DNA of 64,000 nt from Adenophora triphylla var. japonica (Eukaryota > Streptophyta > Magnoliopsida > Asterales > Campanulaceae). Location: contig JAFEMH010005429.1 of assembly GCA_022495995.1 (NCBI GenBank), positions 99,414 to 163,413 of the forward strand, given 5' to 3'. A program made the position numbers and the translations under genes. Numbering within the stretch: the first letter of the stretch is position 1; each line of letters opens with the position of its first letter. Under the pieces are notes generated by a model, which ran no database searches, was not told where the DNA came from, and saw only the letters and a list, made by a program, of their open reading frames with translations. Below, piece by piece: positions 53,803-63,870 of the stretch.

Positions 53803-54319
53803 TGTAAAATGATCAAAGGTCCAATATATGCTCTGGGAACAGTTGGGACAAGTCTAGAGTGAAAATGAAATGAAATGGCCAAGCCTTGGTTTTATTCTAA
53901 AAATAACCAGTCCAGACACAACTGTGAGCCGCACGGCCTTATTTGCTCAAGAGACCAGACCGCACGGCCTCATTTGCCTGATGTGGAAAGCAAATCTGCA
54001 GCAACCAAGTTGCTGCCCAAAGGGAGTTTTCACCCCACTTTTTCAACCAAAGCCTGTACAAAAGCATGTCCAAAGACCATCCAAGCAGTTATATATCATT
54101 ATATATCATTTTGGCCCAGTTTCAGCCCCAATTCCAAGCAAAAAACTGTCCCGAGGCTCAAGTAATATGCAAATTAATAAAGCATAAAATAGAAAAGTAA
54201 ATAAAACAGTAGTACATTGTTTTCGCCCCATCGGCGCCCAAATAAAGCAAAAAATAAACAAAATGTGCATAAAACTTGTTCATTGTTTGTTTTCTTCCTA
54301 AATCAACTCTAGAGACCTC
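53803..54319. other. Region between antisense genes alpha and beta
   Basis: No protein recognised. Two copies of CCGCACGGCC lie at about 53930-53977, a word also found just upstream of the TATA boxes of Tat-A and Tat-B LTRs. They lie about 130-175 bp upstream of beta, so this may be its promoter region. A run of ATATATCATT repeats lies near 54090. Confidence 0.5.
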
Positions 54320-55413
54320 CTAGGCCTCCGATCCTTCCTCTTCATCGCTACTCAGCTCATAGATACTCGCCTCTCTCATCAAGTCCTCGCTGTCGCTCAC
54401 ATCATATAAATGGACATTCTCGTGCTCGTACTCAGCCAGATGCTCCAGGATGCCGGCATTGGGTCCTCGTCCCCGAGGCATGGCGCTAGAAGAGTACTCC
54501 GAAGCCGATGAGGTGGATGTCGTGCCCCCGACGTGCCTTCTCTTGCGCACGGGCTCCTGCACGTTCGCTGCAGCCTTCGAAGCGCAAGCCAGCTTCTTCA
54601 AGAGGGACCGGCATACATCTTTCCAGCCCCTGTTCTGCCTGACCAAGCCGTCATAAGTGCGAGCTGGAACCTGAGAAAAATCTCAGAAAATCTCAGAATT
54701 GCAAAAAAGCAAAGAAATCTGAAAGAAAAGGGAAAAGACCCTAAAGTGTACTTACAGTGCTGTCCGGCGGCAGAGTATACTGGGGCTCCCTAGTGTCGGG
54801 GACAGGTATCCTGAACCTCCTTGGTACCCCGTTCACCACGTAAGAAAGGTGAGCAGGAGGCATCGGTGGGTCGATGAGCTCGGCCTCCCATATCCACGAG
54901 TGACGGCCCGGCTTCACTAGCTTTCGTGGCGTCCTCGATCGCTGCTCCACAAACACGGCATATGGGGTATCCGGATCAAAGTACTCATCGGCGGCCACGC
55001 ACCTTTGATATCTCTCTATCTCATCCGCTTGCCAATCCAGGCTGCGGCATCCGTCTTTGGAGGATCATGAGGGTAATGGCATCCAATGGAGGGATGTGGC
55101 CATGCTGCCTGGAAAACCGATCCCCCAGATAGATGACATCACATGTCAGCCCGGTCAACCACCGCCTCTGCCTCGTCGCCTCCACGGCCTCTCCTAGCAG
55201 AATCTCTGGGTACCTCCCCCAAGGATAAAAATCCACTCCGTCGTGCCCATCCCTGTTGATGACTGGCCTAACCATCTTGTAGTCAAAGGTGATCCGGGTC
55301 TTCCCGGTAAACTTATCCCTCGCATCTCCCCTCCAGCGGACCATAGCGGGAAAGATGGTAGCATCGCTCTGTTGGTTCCACAGAAAGAACCTGATCACCT
55401 CACAAAACCAGAC
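54320..55413 (-). CDS. Antisense gene alpha: spliced protein of unknown function
   Basis: Two or more exons on the minus strand. The last exons are joined by an 85-bp intron (54671-54755; donor ACT|GTAAGT, acceptor TTTTTCTCAG|GTT). They give a continuous frame from about 54998 to 54320: ...YTLPPDST + VPARTYDGLVRQNRGWKD..., ending in an acidic tail (SSDEEEGSEA). Upstream, 55425-55021 reads VWFCEVIRFFLWNQQ, MVRPVINRDGHDGVDFYPWG and LLGEAVEATRQRRW, and connects to the rest with one frame change near 55010 (WQADEIERYQRCVAADEYF). An acceptor-like AACATGCAG|GTC at 55414 suggests an exon further upstream. No domain is recognised. It may be one of the extra antisense genes of the Tat lineage or a captured host gene. 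Confidence 0.55.
54671..54755 (-). other. Intron in antisense gene alpha
   Basis: Minus-strand GTAAGTACAC at the donor and a T-rich tract ending TTTTTCTCAG at the acceptor, length 85 bp, AT-rich between GC-richer exons. Removal joins two reading frames in phase 0 without a stop. Unspliced, the frame stops within the intron. Confidence 0.78.
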
Positions 55414-55416
55414 CTG

Positions 55417-57570
55417 CATGTTCAAAACATCAAAAAGGTCATTTTTCTAGATGAAGTTATTGAAGAAGAAGAAGAAGAGGAGGATGCCACCATTCCTCCA
55501 TTAATTGCCAAAGCCAAGAAGGCAAAGGAAACCCAGGCTGAGTTAGCCAAGATGTCTGATGAAGAGCGGACCGCCTACTACAAGGCAGAGATTGAAAAGA
55601 TAGAGAGAAAAATGGCTAAGAAGGGTGCAGCTAAAGGAAAATCCAAAGAACCCATTCCCCAACCGCCTCCTTCTAAACCGCCCCAAACCCAACCTCTTAT
55701 CCAAACACCACCTCAATCTCCTATCCATTCCCATCATTCATCCCCTGCCAAATCCCCTACACCTGAACCGCACTCTCCTCCTCAACCGCAAAGAGCTGCA
55801 ACCGCTCAGGGGGAGAAGCCAAAGAGGCTAAAGCAATTGGCCCAGAAAAGAACCCCAACCAAAGGCCCCAAGCGTTTTCTTCACTGTGTTTCCAAACAAC
55901 CTACTCCTTCTCCACCTTCATCCCCTTCATCTTCTCATTCCACTTCTCATACACCATCCAAATCCCCTTCAAATTCTCATTCCTCATCTAGCCAAAATAA
56001 AACTCCAACTGCCTCACCTCAACATTCAAACCGCTCTATTTCCCCTCCTCCTTCAAACCGAGCTCAATCCCCTCCTTACTCTCATCACACCCCAGCCATC
56101 TCCATTTCCAATCTGAACCACGATAGAACCCCATCCCCTAACCGCGTCAATTCACCTCCTCCTCCTCTTATAAATTCTCCTCAACAAAACCGAACCCCGT
56201 CTTCAAACTGCGTTCCTACTCCACCTCCTCAACAATCCCCTCAACAGAAATCCCCTTCTGTTGAAATTCACACCGCTAGCTCCTCCTCAAATTCTAACCC
56301 TATCACTTCTGGAATTCCAACCACAAACATTCCACCTCCTCCAACCGCACCTATTTCAACCGCACCAATTCCTTCTATCCCAATCTCAACCGCACCTACT
56401 ACCTTACCCCAAACACTTCCTCTGCCTCCCTCAACCGCTTCTCAATTCACAGTCCCAGCCAGCCGTATTTTTCAAACCCTCCTATCTCCTTTACCTCAAA
56501 GCGCCCCTACAACACAATCTCAACCGCCACCATCATTTTTCCAAACTCCTTCCACTCAAACCGCACCTCCAACAGATTACTCCCAAATTCTTTCAACCCT
56601 TAATCTTATCCAAGGCCAACTTCTCTTAAACCAAGGCCACATGATCAAGCTAACCGTTTCCAATGCCACTCTTGAAGCCTCAAACACTTCCCTAACCGCA
56701 TCCAACCAAACCCTTCTAGCCAAGGTTGATGCTCAATCCCTAGAAATGGCAAATCTTAAAGCCCTATTGCTTGATGCCATTAAGGGGGAGAGAAGTTCCT
56801 CTATCCAGACCGCTGAAGCTGTTAAAATCGCAGCTACAGAGTGCTTTCAAGGTTTCAAGGAAGATTTAGCCAGAGGAGTGCTTAGAGCCATGGGTGATAC
56901 GGTTTCAAAGACTCAACTTAATGAGATGCTCACCAACCTCTCTAATGAGTTTGTTTCTTCCACCAACTCTGCTCTGGTTTCTTTCATGAAATCCCTTCAA
57001 GAAACCCAACCGCAACAAGCCTCTACCTCAGCCGCTCCTTCTCAAACCGCTCTAGATGACTTGCAGCTGAAAATCGTCAATGAACTGGACTCCCTCAAAG
57101 AAAGAATCAATGTTGACCTCAACATAGTGGGAGACAGTATCAAGGAGCAGGTAAAGAACTTTGATGATGATATCTCCTTCAGGTTTGAGGACCTCAAGGC
57201 AGGCTTGACCTCGAAGCGACAGCTGACTCTATAAAGGTGAAGTCCAACCTGGATGTGTCTCGTTGATGCGGAACCATTGAGAGATGCTCTATCTACTCAA
57301 AGCTGTGACCATTCGGGATGAGATCTTCACATTCTACAATTCCTTGAAGGCTGTATTGAAGGATTTACAAGCGAGATCAAGGAGAGTGTTGCTTTGCAAA
57401 CACTAGATGCATTGATCTTTGTTGGCTCAGCCGTTGCTCAATCCGTGACCGCACTTAGAGCGGTTGAGACCACCTTAGGAAGACGATGTCGAAGACCTCG
57501 TGAGCCCTAAGAAGAACTATCGAGGAGAAAGCTCGGCCTTCGAGACCTTCCTGACCACTGAAGTGCCAAA
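55417..57570 (+). pseudogene. Sense gene: proline-rich, coiled-coil protein of unknown origin
   Basis: The frame is open to 57234. It starts in an acidic stretch (VIFLDEVIEEEEEEED), then a charged helix (KAKKAKETQAELAKMSDEER), then about 330 residues rich in Pro, Ser, Thr and Gln (disordered), then a predicted coiled coil (LLNQGHMIKLTVSNATLEAS onward) to RINVDLNIVGDSIKEQV. After 57234 weak frames continue (DEIFTFYNSLKAVLKD, SAFETFLTTEVPNA) until Tat-B interrupts at 57571. The frame extends upstream to 55243, but there it is the complement of gene alpha. No family is recognised; it could be an extra ORF of a Tat-type element, a fragment of another transposon protein or a captured host gene. 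Confidence 0.5.
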
Positions 57571-59165
57571 TGCGCAAGTACCCCAATCGGCTCATGCCTT
57601 AGGTTAATTTTCCCGACAATTTCGGTAAGTTTTTCGGTAATTCCCCGAGACCTTCCCGGCGTTAGGAAACATTCGGGAACTATTTTTATTAAATAAGGGC
57701 TGAAGAGGATCCTTCCTAATTAAGAAACACGTTTTCTTAATTAGGAAGGAGGTTCTAGAATTTGCCACCTTGCATGGTTCTAGAATCTTTGAGTCATTCG
57801 AGATAAGCCCGCACGGTGCATTAGCTCGCGCTCTTAGCCGCACGGCTTCATTCACCTTATCCAGATTACCTATAAATAGAGGCCTCCTCTACCCATTTCA
57901 ACACACACAATAGAGGCACAAGATACACAATACACTTATAAACACTCCCAAGACGTGAAGAATATTGGTGCAAGCTCAAGAAGGTGAAGAAGGAAGGCCA
58001 AGAAGCTACCTCCCTCCTCCTTGAAGACCCAAGACCAACCTCTCCTCCTAGCTCCGTTCGAAGAAGCAAAGGAAGCAATTGGTAACCTCGCACGCCCTAA
58101 CCTTGCTTTTAATTGATATACTTGCTCATTGCATTCATATATCTTGCTTGGGACTTGGCATTTATTCATAAAGATCACATCTTTATCACCCCATTTCCCT
58201 TTTGCATGCATTAAGACCTCATTTGTCATAAAAATGTAGTCTTTTTCATAAAGGTGCATCCTTTGCACCTAAAACCCCCATTTTCAAATAAAAATGTCAT
58301 TTTTATGCATCATTTGCACATAAAAATCCAATCTTTTCAATAAAAATGCATCCTTTGCATTCAAAAACCTTTTCCAATGCATCATTTGCATAAAAATCCT
58401 ATCTTTACGCATCACTTGCATAAAGATCATTTCTTTCAATCAAAAGCATCATTTGCTAAAACCAAAAATGTCATCTTTTCATTAAAGAGTCATTTTCATC
58501 ATGCATTTCCCCTTTCCCCCAACCTTGGAACGGACCGGTGTAAAAGATCCTATCTTTACATCATTCCTTCCATTAAAGGTTCACGATTTCTTTGGAAAGG
58601 GATAACCTTGAACCCTATATCTCCGATTATCGCTTAAGAAAGAGCATGAAGCCTCTATACGAGCTCGGCCAGTCTTAAAGCGTAGGATTGATGGGCTAAG
58701 GACCCTCCTTTTCTAAAGAACCTCATCTTTGACCAAAAGAGAGTCATTCTCTCGATCACGCAAGTCCCGAGGGTCCCGAGGTTAAAATGCGATGATCACA
58801 AGTCATAAGATGAGGACGGGATCATAATCCCAAATACATAAAATTCCAAGGAATCCGGCGACAACTAACAAATGGTTTGTACGTCAGGAAGACAACTTGG
58901 GACATTTCCCCCCTTTTTCTCAAACACATGCACACAAGAAAGCACGCAAGCAAGCACGATTCTGAAATCTTGGGAGACTTGCTCAGGCAAGGCACTTTGG
59001 GTGAACGCCAAAGCGTTCTTCCCCGAGGGTAACTTAACCTCCGAACCCAGTAAAAACCTTTTTCAAAGTTTTGAGGTAATCAAAATGGCGTGGCGACTCC
59101 GTTTTCAAATAACTCGGATGTCTTCAAACTCGCGTGAATCCACAAAATTTGGGCACACATTCACG
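57571..59165 (+). repeat. Tat-B 5' LTR
   Basis: Starts TGCGCAAGTACCCC and ends ACACATTCACG before a degraded primer site. TATA box at 57870-57879, GCATC.TTTGCA repeats at 58250-58450, and a primer-site echo TGGCGACTCCG at 59091-59101. The same landmarks occur in the same order in 41394-43154. Confidence 0.8.
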
Positions 59166-59168
59166 GTT

Positions 59169-59185
59169 TGGCGACTCATTGGGGA
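59169..59185 (+). other. Tat-B primer-binding site (degraded tRNA-Arg type)
   Basis: TGGCGACTCATTGGGGA, compared with TGGCGACTCCGCTGGGGA in Tat-A: one base missing and a changed centre. It shows that this LTR is a 5' LTR with its own internal region. Confidence 0.75.
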
Positions 59186-60769
59186 ATATCCCCGAAAGGA
59201 GAAAAGCTTTTATTTTCAAAACACAAAAATCGATCCTCGGTATATAGGTGGAAACCACTTGCCTTTCCTGTACACTCCACGATATGGGAGTTGGGATAGC
59301 AGGTGGTTTAACAATCCCACGTACCGTATTACTTTTTCGAAAAAAAATGAAAAAATAAAAGAAAGCTTTTCCCTTTGAGCGGGTTAGACTCCGTCGCGAT
59401 TTCATTAATCATGCTTGCTTTCTTTACCATGCATTACATCATTTTGCATCTTGGAATGTGCATACTTTGAACGGGAAACAACCCGAAAAATAGCAAAAGG
59501 AGTGGAACTGGAAAATTGATCCATGCGGTCGTGCGGCTCGATCCTCATTGGATTACGGCCGGGCGACCTCGGTGGCAATTCCACCGAGGAAAAATCATGG
59601 TTAATCTGGCGATCTAGCGGCTTGGGGCTACTCGGCTCCATGATTGGCGGGGCTCCCGAGAAAATTTACGTGCTTATGTGTTGCATTCTCCCGTCCCGAA
59701 AATCATTCCTTTAAAACACATTTACGAAAATCTCTGTTTTAACTCAAAAAAGGAACATTTTTAGGAGACCGCACACTACGGCGCACTTTGATATATCTGT
59801 ACACTTTTGCACGCACGTCCTTCAAACCCGAGGGTGGTTCAGTGCGATCACGGACGGCCTTACGATGCTCCCGGGCGCGCACGGAATCATCCCAACCTCC
59901 CCATGGCGGCCGGTGTCGACCAATGCACGGTCAGGTGTCACACGTTTCAAAAAACCGTGACTTTTTGGTTGGTTTTTGGTCTAGTCCGTGTCATATAGCC
60001 CGATTGCATACCCTCGTAAAGGTCAAGCCTTAGTTCATAACGGAAGAAGAACTACGCAAAATTCCGACAAGGAAAAATTGGCGAGATCTCAACTCAGACA
60101 TTGACTATTGACCTTGACACCGCACGGAATGCGTAAGAGTCAAGACCGAGTCTTTGCCAAGAAATCAAAAGATCTTTCGCTCAAGCGAAGCTCTGCCAAA
60201 ATTCCGACAAGGAAAGATTGGCAAGATCTTGACCCGGCATTGACTTCGATTCTAACTCACGCCCGGCGTATGCAACGAAGTTCAATGTGACCTTTGTGTC
60301 ATCCGGCTTTTGCCGCCCGACCCATGCCTATTATCTTCTCGGACATTACCGAAAGTCAAACGTCATTCGCTCAAGCGAAATTCTCGCCAAAATCCTATCA
60401 AGGCAGAAAGACGAGACTTTCCCGGTATTGCCTTGACTATAATCCGCATCGCTCGTGCGTTTGAAAGTTCCTATGATCCGCTAGACCCGTTAGGAGCGTT
60501 CTTTACTCTCGGTCGGTGGGATCCGCGTGCCCTATAGGACCCTCGCCCGGGCCGTCAGCTCCACCCTCGGGAGGTCGAAATACGGGTGGAATACGAGGGG
60601 CTTATAGACGTAGTGACGGAACCCGGCTGATCCGGGATCTAGAGTAGTTGCGAAAAAGAAGGGCAAACCCCCTTTTCCAACCGAATAGGAATAAATAAAA
60701 GACATGATTTTAAGTAAACTTGAACAATTAATGTAATCATAATTGCATTTTCTTATCTACGATATCCTA
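59186..60769 (+). other. Tat-B leader
   Basis: Aligns with 43176-44760 of Tat-A, including the TCGCTCAAGCGAA and CCGACAAGGAAA blocks (about 60050-60220). No gene. Confidence 0.7.
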
Positions 60770-61440
60770 ATCGAGACCTCCTCGGTCCGGTTTCCGATTT
60801 TCTATCCAGGCCTTTCATGGTCAAACCCTAATCGAGACCTCCTCGGTCCGATTTCGATTTCTCTCTCTCGACCTTTCATGGTCAAACCCTAATCGAGACC
60901 TCCTCGGTCCGATTTCCGATTTTCTATTCCGGCCTTTCATGGTCAAACCCCTAATCGAGACCTCCTCGGTCCGATTTTCGATTTTCCTATCTCGACCTTT
61001 CATGGTCAAATCCTAATCGAGACCTCCTCGGTCCGATTTCCGATTTTCCTATCTAGACCTTTCATGGTCAAATCCTAATCGAGACCTCCTCGGTCCGATT
61101 TCCGATTTCCTATCTAGACCTTTCACGGTCAAATCTCTAATCGAGACCTCCTCGGTCCGATCTACGATTTTCTATTTCGACCTTTCATGGTCAAATCCCT
61201 AATCGAGATCTCCTCGGTCCGATTTCTGATTTTCTATTCCGACCTTTCATGGTCAAACCCTAATCGAGACCTCCTCGGTCCGATTTCCGATTTTCTATTC
61301 CGGCCTTTCATGGGCATATTCCTAATTGAGACCTCCTCGGTCCGATTTTCGATTTCCCATCTCGACCTTTCATGGTCAAATCCTTAATCGAGACCTCCTC
61401 GGTTCGATCTCCAAATTTCAATCTTGACCTTTCAAGGTCT
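60770..61440 (+). repeat. 61-bp minisatellite in the Tat-B leader
   Basis: Eleven units of about 61 bp, each with TAATCGAGACCTCCTCGGTC, CGATTTCCGATTTTCTAT and GACCTTTCATGGTCAAA. Short palindromes GACCTTTCATGGTC recur in every unit. Tat-A lacks the array at the matching place (about 44740), so it arose or was lost after the two copies separated. Confidence 0.92.
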
Positions 61441-61679
61441 CATCTTTTCCGATCAATTAGGATTAGGAAAAAATGTGTTTCGAGCAAAAGTTAAAGCGAT
61501 AAGTGCATGTTACTTGAGCCTTCAGCCTAAACATTTACCTTCGAGTCTAAACCTTATCTATCCCCGAGTCTAAACCACACTGCCTATCCCTTTCCCGCGG
61601 CGAAGGAGGTGGACAAGAATTACAGGTCGGCGGTTTTCGAGAAAACCTTAGGTTCGGACGGTTCATCGGCTCGGTCGGA
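61441..61679 (+). other. Tat-B leader end
   Basis: Resumes homology to Tat-A (TTGAGCCTTCAGCCTAAACA, then CCTATCCCTTTCCCGC) and leads to the gag start at about 61680. Confidence 0.65.
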
Positions 61680-63115
61680 ATGGCGATTTGACGAGAAAGC
61701 GGTGAGGGTGCGGGGAAGTCGGATGGTTAGGAAGGAAGAGTTAGTCCTGGCCTTGGAAAGTGCCCATAAGGTTCATAAGGAACAGCAAGCCATGCTTATC
61801 GATGCGCTCCGTCGTCATGGGGTTCGAGATAGTGGTCGAGTCCAGCGGTTCCACAGTTATGGTAGAAGATGAGACTCCAGTAGCCGTCTCGGCTCCCTCG
61901 GCCTATAACCAATACCTTCCTCCATCAACATATGATCCCTTGCCAAGGACCACTTCTCCTCGGTCCTTTCCAACATCCCGGCTCATCGGGGCCCCATCGC
62001 CCTCGGTTCCTCGAACGGATTGGGCTTCACCCCACCTATCCCTCGGTTTCGGCGGTACTTGCCGGTTTATGCTCCGGCTTCACATAATCGGTTTGAGCCA
62101 TGTGGCTACGTTACGAGACCTCTATACCCGCTTTGAATGCAATCATGAGTTGCCAAAAGAAAATTCGGATGATTCAAGTTTTCGGCTATCACCTACCGGA
62201 CTTAATGAATTCAGTAGTCGGTTTCACCGGTTGCTACTATGGCTCCCTCCTGGCGTCTGAGAGTCACATTTGCGAGAGTCCCGTTGACCCCCATGTGGCA
62301 ATGCGATGGAGCAAGTGAAACAAATGCAAGAGAAGCTTGACCTCATGATGAGTATCAATACTCCCTTGACCCGAGATGTCGAACCGAGGCAAGGAAATGA
62401 CTCCACCAAGCATAACCCAATGCCATCGGTACCAGCGACAACTGTACCCGGCTCGGCACCGGTTCCTCACAAAGGAAAGGGTGTCGTAGCTTCCTTGACC
62501 AAATCCAACGGTGGAACCAAATTGGACAATGGAAATCCAAGCACGGAGAACGGCAATGTCTCCGAAAACCCCGCTCCTTCATTTTGACAATGCGGAGATG
62601 CCTTTAAGCAAGATCTTTGGAGAAAAGCGATGAAAGAAAAGCTGATAAAGCCATTGAAAATTGGAAGCCCCAGAACCACAATGCTCAGTTGGGATGAGTC
62701 TAGCATTGTCTTTTCCATCAATACCCCTGGACACGACACTGATGATTGCACCTATTTGAGGTATGAGATCCAGAAGTTGATAGAAGAATGGGAAGCTCGA
62801 GAACCTCCATGGGCCAAAACAGAAAGTTATGGTAAGAGGTCAATTCAGGAAGTGCAAGGTCATAAACGTCGGCATGATGATTTTGGGATGCCCATGAGCA
62901 AAGTTTTCGGCGATTTGGTGAAACGAGGCCTTCTCACACCTCTCGAGAATTATAAGCCGAGAAACCCAAGTAGAGTTGACAGGACCAAGTTCTGCGAGTA
63001 CCACAAGCATTTTGGTCATGTGACAGACAAGTGTGTGGATCTGAAGAAAGAAATTCAGTGGCTGATCTACGAAGGAAAGCTCAAGTTACCTGGCAGTCCA
63101 ACCCGCGAAGAGTAG
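61680..63115 (+). pseudogene. gag: Tat-B gag (broken)
   Basis: The ATG at 61680 matches the Tat-A start, but a one-base loss in the second codon breaks it. Later frames give LPPSTYDPLPRTTSPRSFPT (about 61915), MEQVKQMQEKLDLMMSINTP (62306) and the C-terminal part (62630-63115). The last has HDTDDCTYLRYEIQKLIEEW and CEYHKHFGHVTDKCVDLKKE, two Cys/His segments typical of the Tat gag C-terminus. The central capsid region is reduced or missing. A stop at 63115 ends it and no protease follows. Confidence 0.75.
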
Positions 63116-63660
63116 CTAGACTAGGGTCTACTTATCCTTAAGTAAGATTAAAAAAAAAAAGAAAAATAGTCTCTCAGTCAACCTTCGTAGGTTCTAGTAC
63201 TTTTCTCTTTCAATCAAGTCCTCTACGGACATTGTATTTAATCTTCAATTTTCTATAAAAGAGTCTTCTTCTTTTCTTACTAGACTTAAGACATTATTTG
63301 CATACCTACATTACATTTAATGAAATGGTTTTATTTTATATGATCACTTGCATTGCTCAACAAATAATCTCTCGAAATAATTAACATTCTGATTAATCGG
63401 TGTGAGAAAGTCAACTAATGCCATCAAGCCATACACTTTCCTCACCCCGCAAAAGGCCTTCATCAAAGCCATACACTTTCCCAAACCATGTCCTCCCCAT
63501 CACCTTGACCAAGTCAACAACGGCGGCATCATCAAGGGACAGCAAAAGGCCACTCAGCTTCAAAAGATTGACCCCGTGTCGGCAACAACCTCAAGGGTAT
63601 CAAGAATGTTCAAGCAGGGGCTCGCCTTGGTCCTCGGGTGCTTTAGAAAATAAAAAAAAT
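63116..63660 (+). other. Tat-B non-coding region after gag
   Basis: AT-rich sequence, then a short duplicated phrase AAGCCATACACTTTCC (about 63426 and 63468). Two small overlapping frames from 63402 are low in information, and I do not call a gene. Confidence 0.5.
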
Positions 63661-63663
63661 GTG

Positions 63664-63870
63664 TAGTGCAAAAAGAGTAATACCCAGCTAGGCTGAAAAT
63701 CCCAGAAAAGGGCAGTCTAGGCAAAAAACAGGGTTGCACATATAAAAAAAATAAAAAAAAAAGAAAAAGAAAAAAAAAAAAAAAGCTTAGTGCAAAAAGA
63801 GTAATGCCCAGCTAGGCTGAAAATCCCAAAAAAGGGCAGTCTAGGCAAAAAACAGGGTTGCACATTTAAA
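63664..63870 (+). repeat. Two-copy repeat shared with Tat-A post-pol region
   Basis: AGTGCAAAAAGAGTAAT.CCC, AGCTAGGCTGAAAATCCC and GGCAGTCTAGGCAAAAAACA occur twice with a period of about 123 bp, separated by A-rich DNA. The single Tat-A copy is at 51837-51912. This marks the sequence as post-pol, so pol was deleted between 63115 and here. Confidence 0.8.

Larger units (their letters stand above)
41394..57570 (+). mobile_element. Tat-A: Ty3/Gypsy element of the Tat lineage (3' LTR not in window)
   Basis: 5' LTR (41394-43154), tRNA-Arg primer site, long leader, gag-like frames, protease with G-patch, RT, RNase H, a second RNase H, integrase, then a long region with antisense and sense extra genes. 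Domain order RT-RH-aRH-INT, the tRNA-Arg primer, dual RNase H and extra genes after pol point to the Tat/Ogre-like lineage. The right limit given is only where Tat-B begins. The LTR at 57571 differs too much from 41394-43154 to be its sister. Confidence 0.82.

Noticed and set aside
55243..55416. Upstream extension of the proline-rich frame
   Set aside because: This part is the complement of antisense gene alpha, whose protein looks more natural there.
55543..56629. Frames overlapping the proline-rich gene in other phases
   Set aside because: They are low-complexity shadows (Leu/Pro runs) of the longer frame.
57571..59165. 3' LTR of Tat-A
   Set aside because: It is too diverged from 41394-43154, has no polypurine tract before it, and is followed by its own primer site and leader, so it is a 5' LTR of another element.
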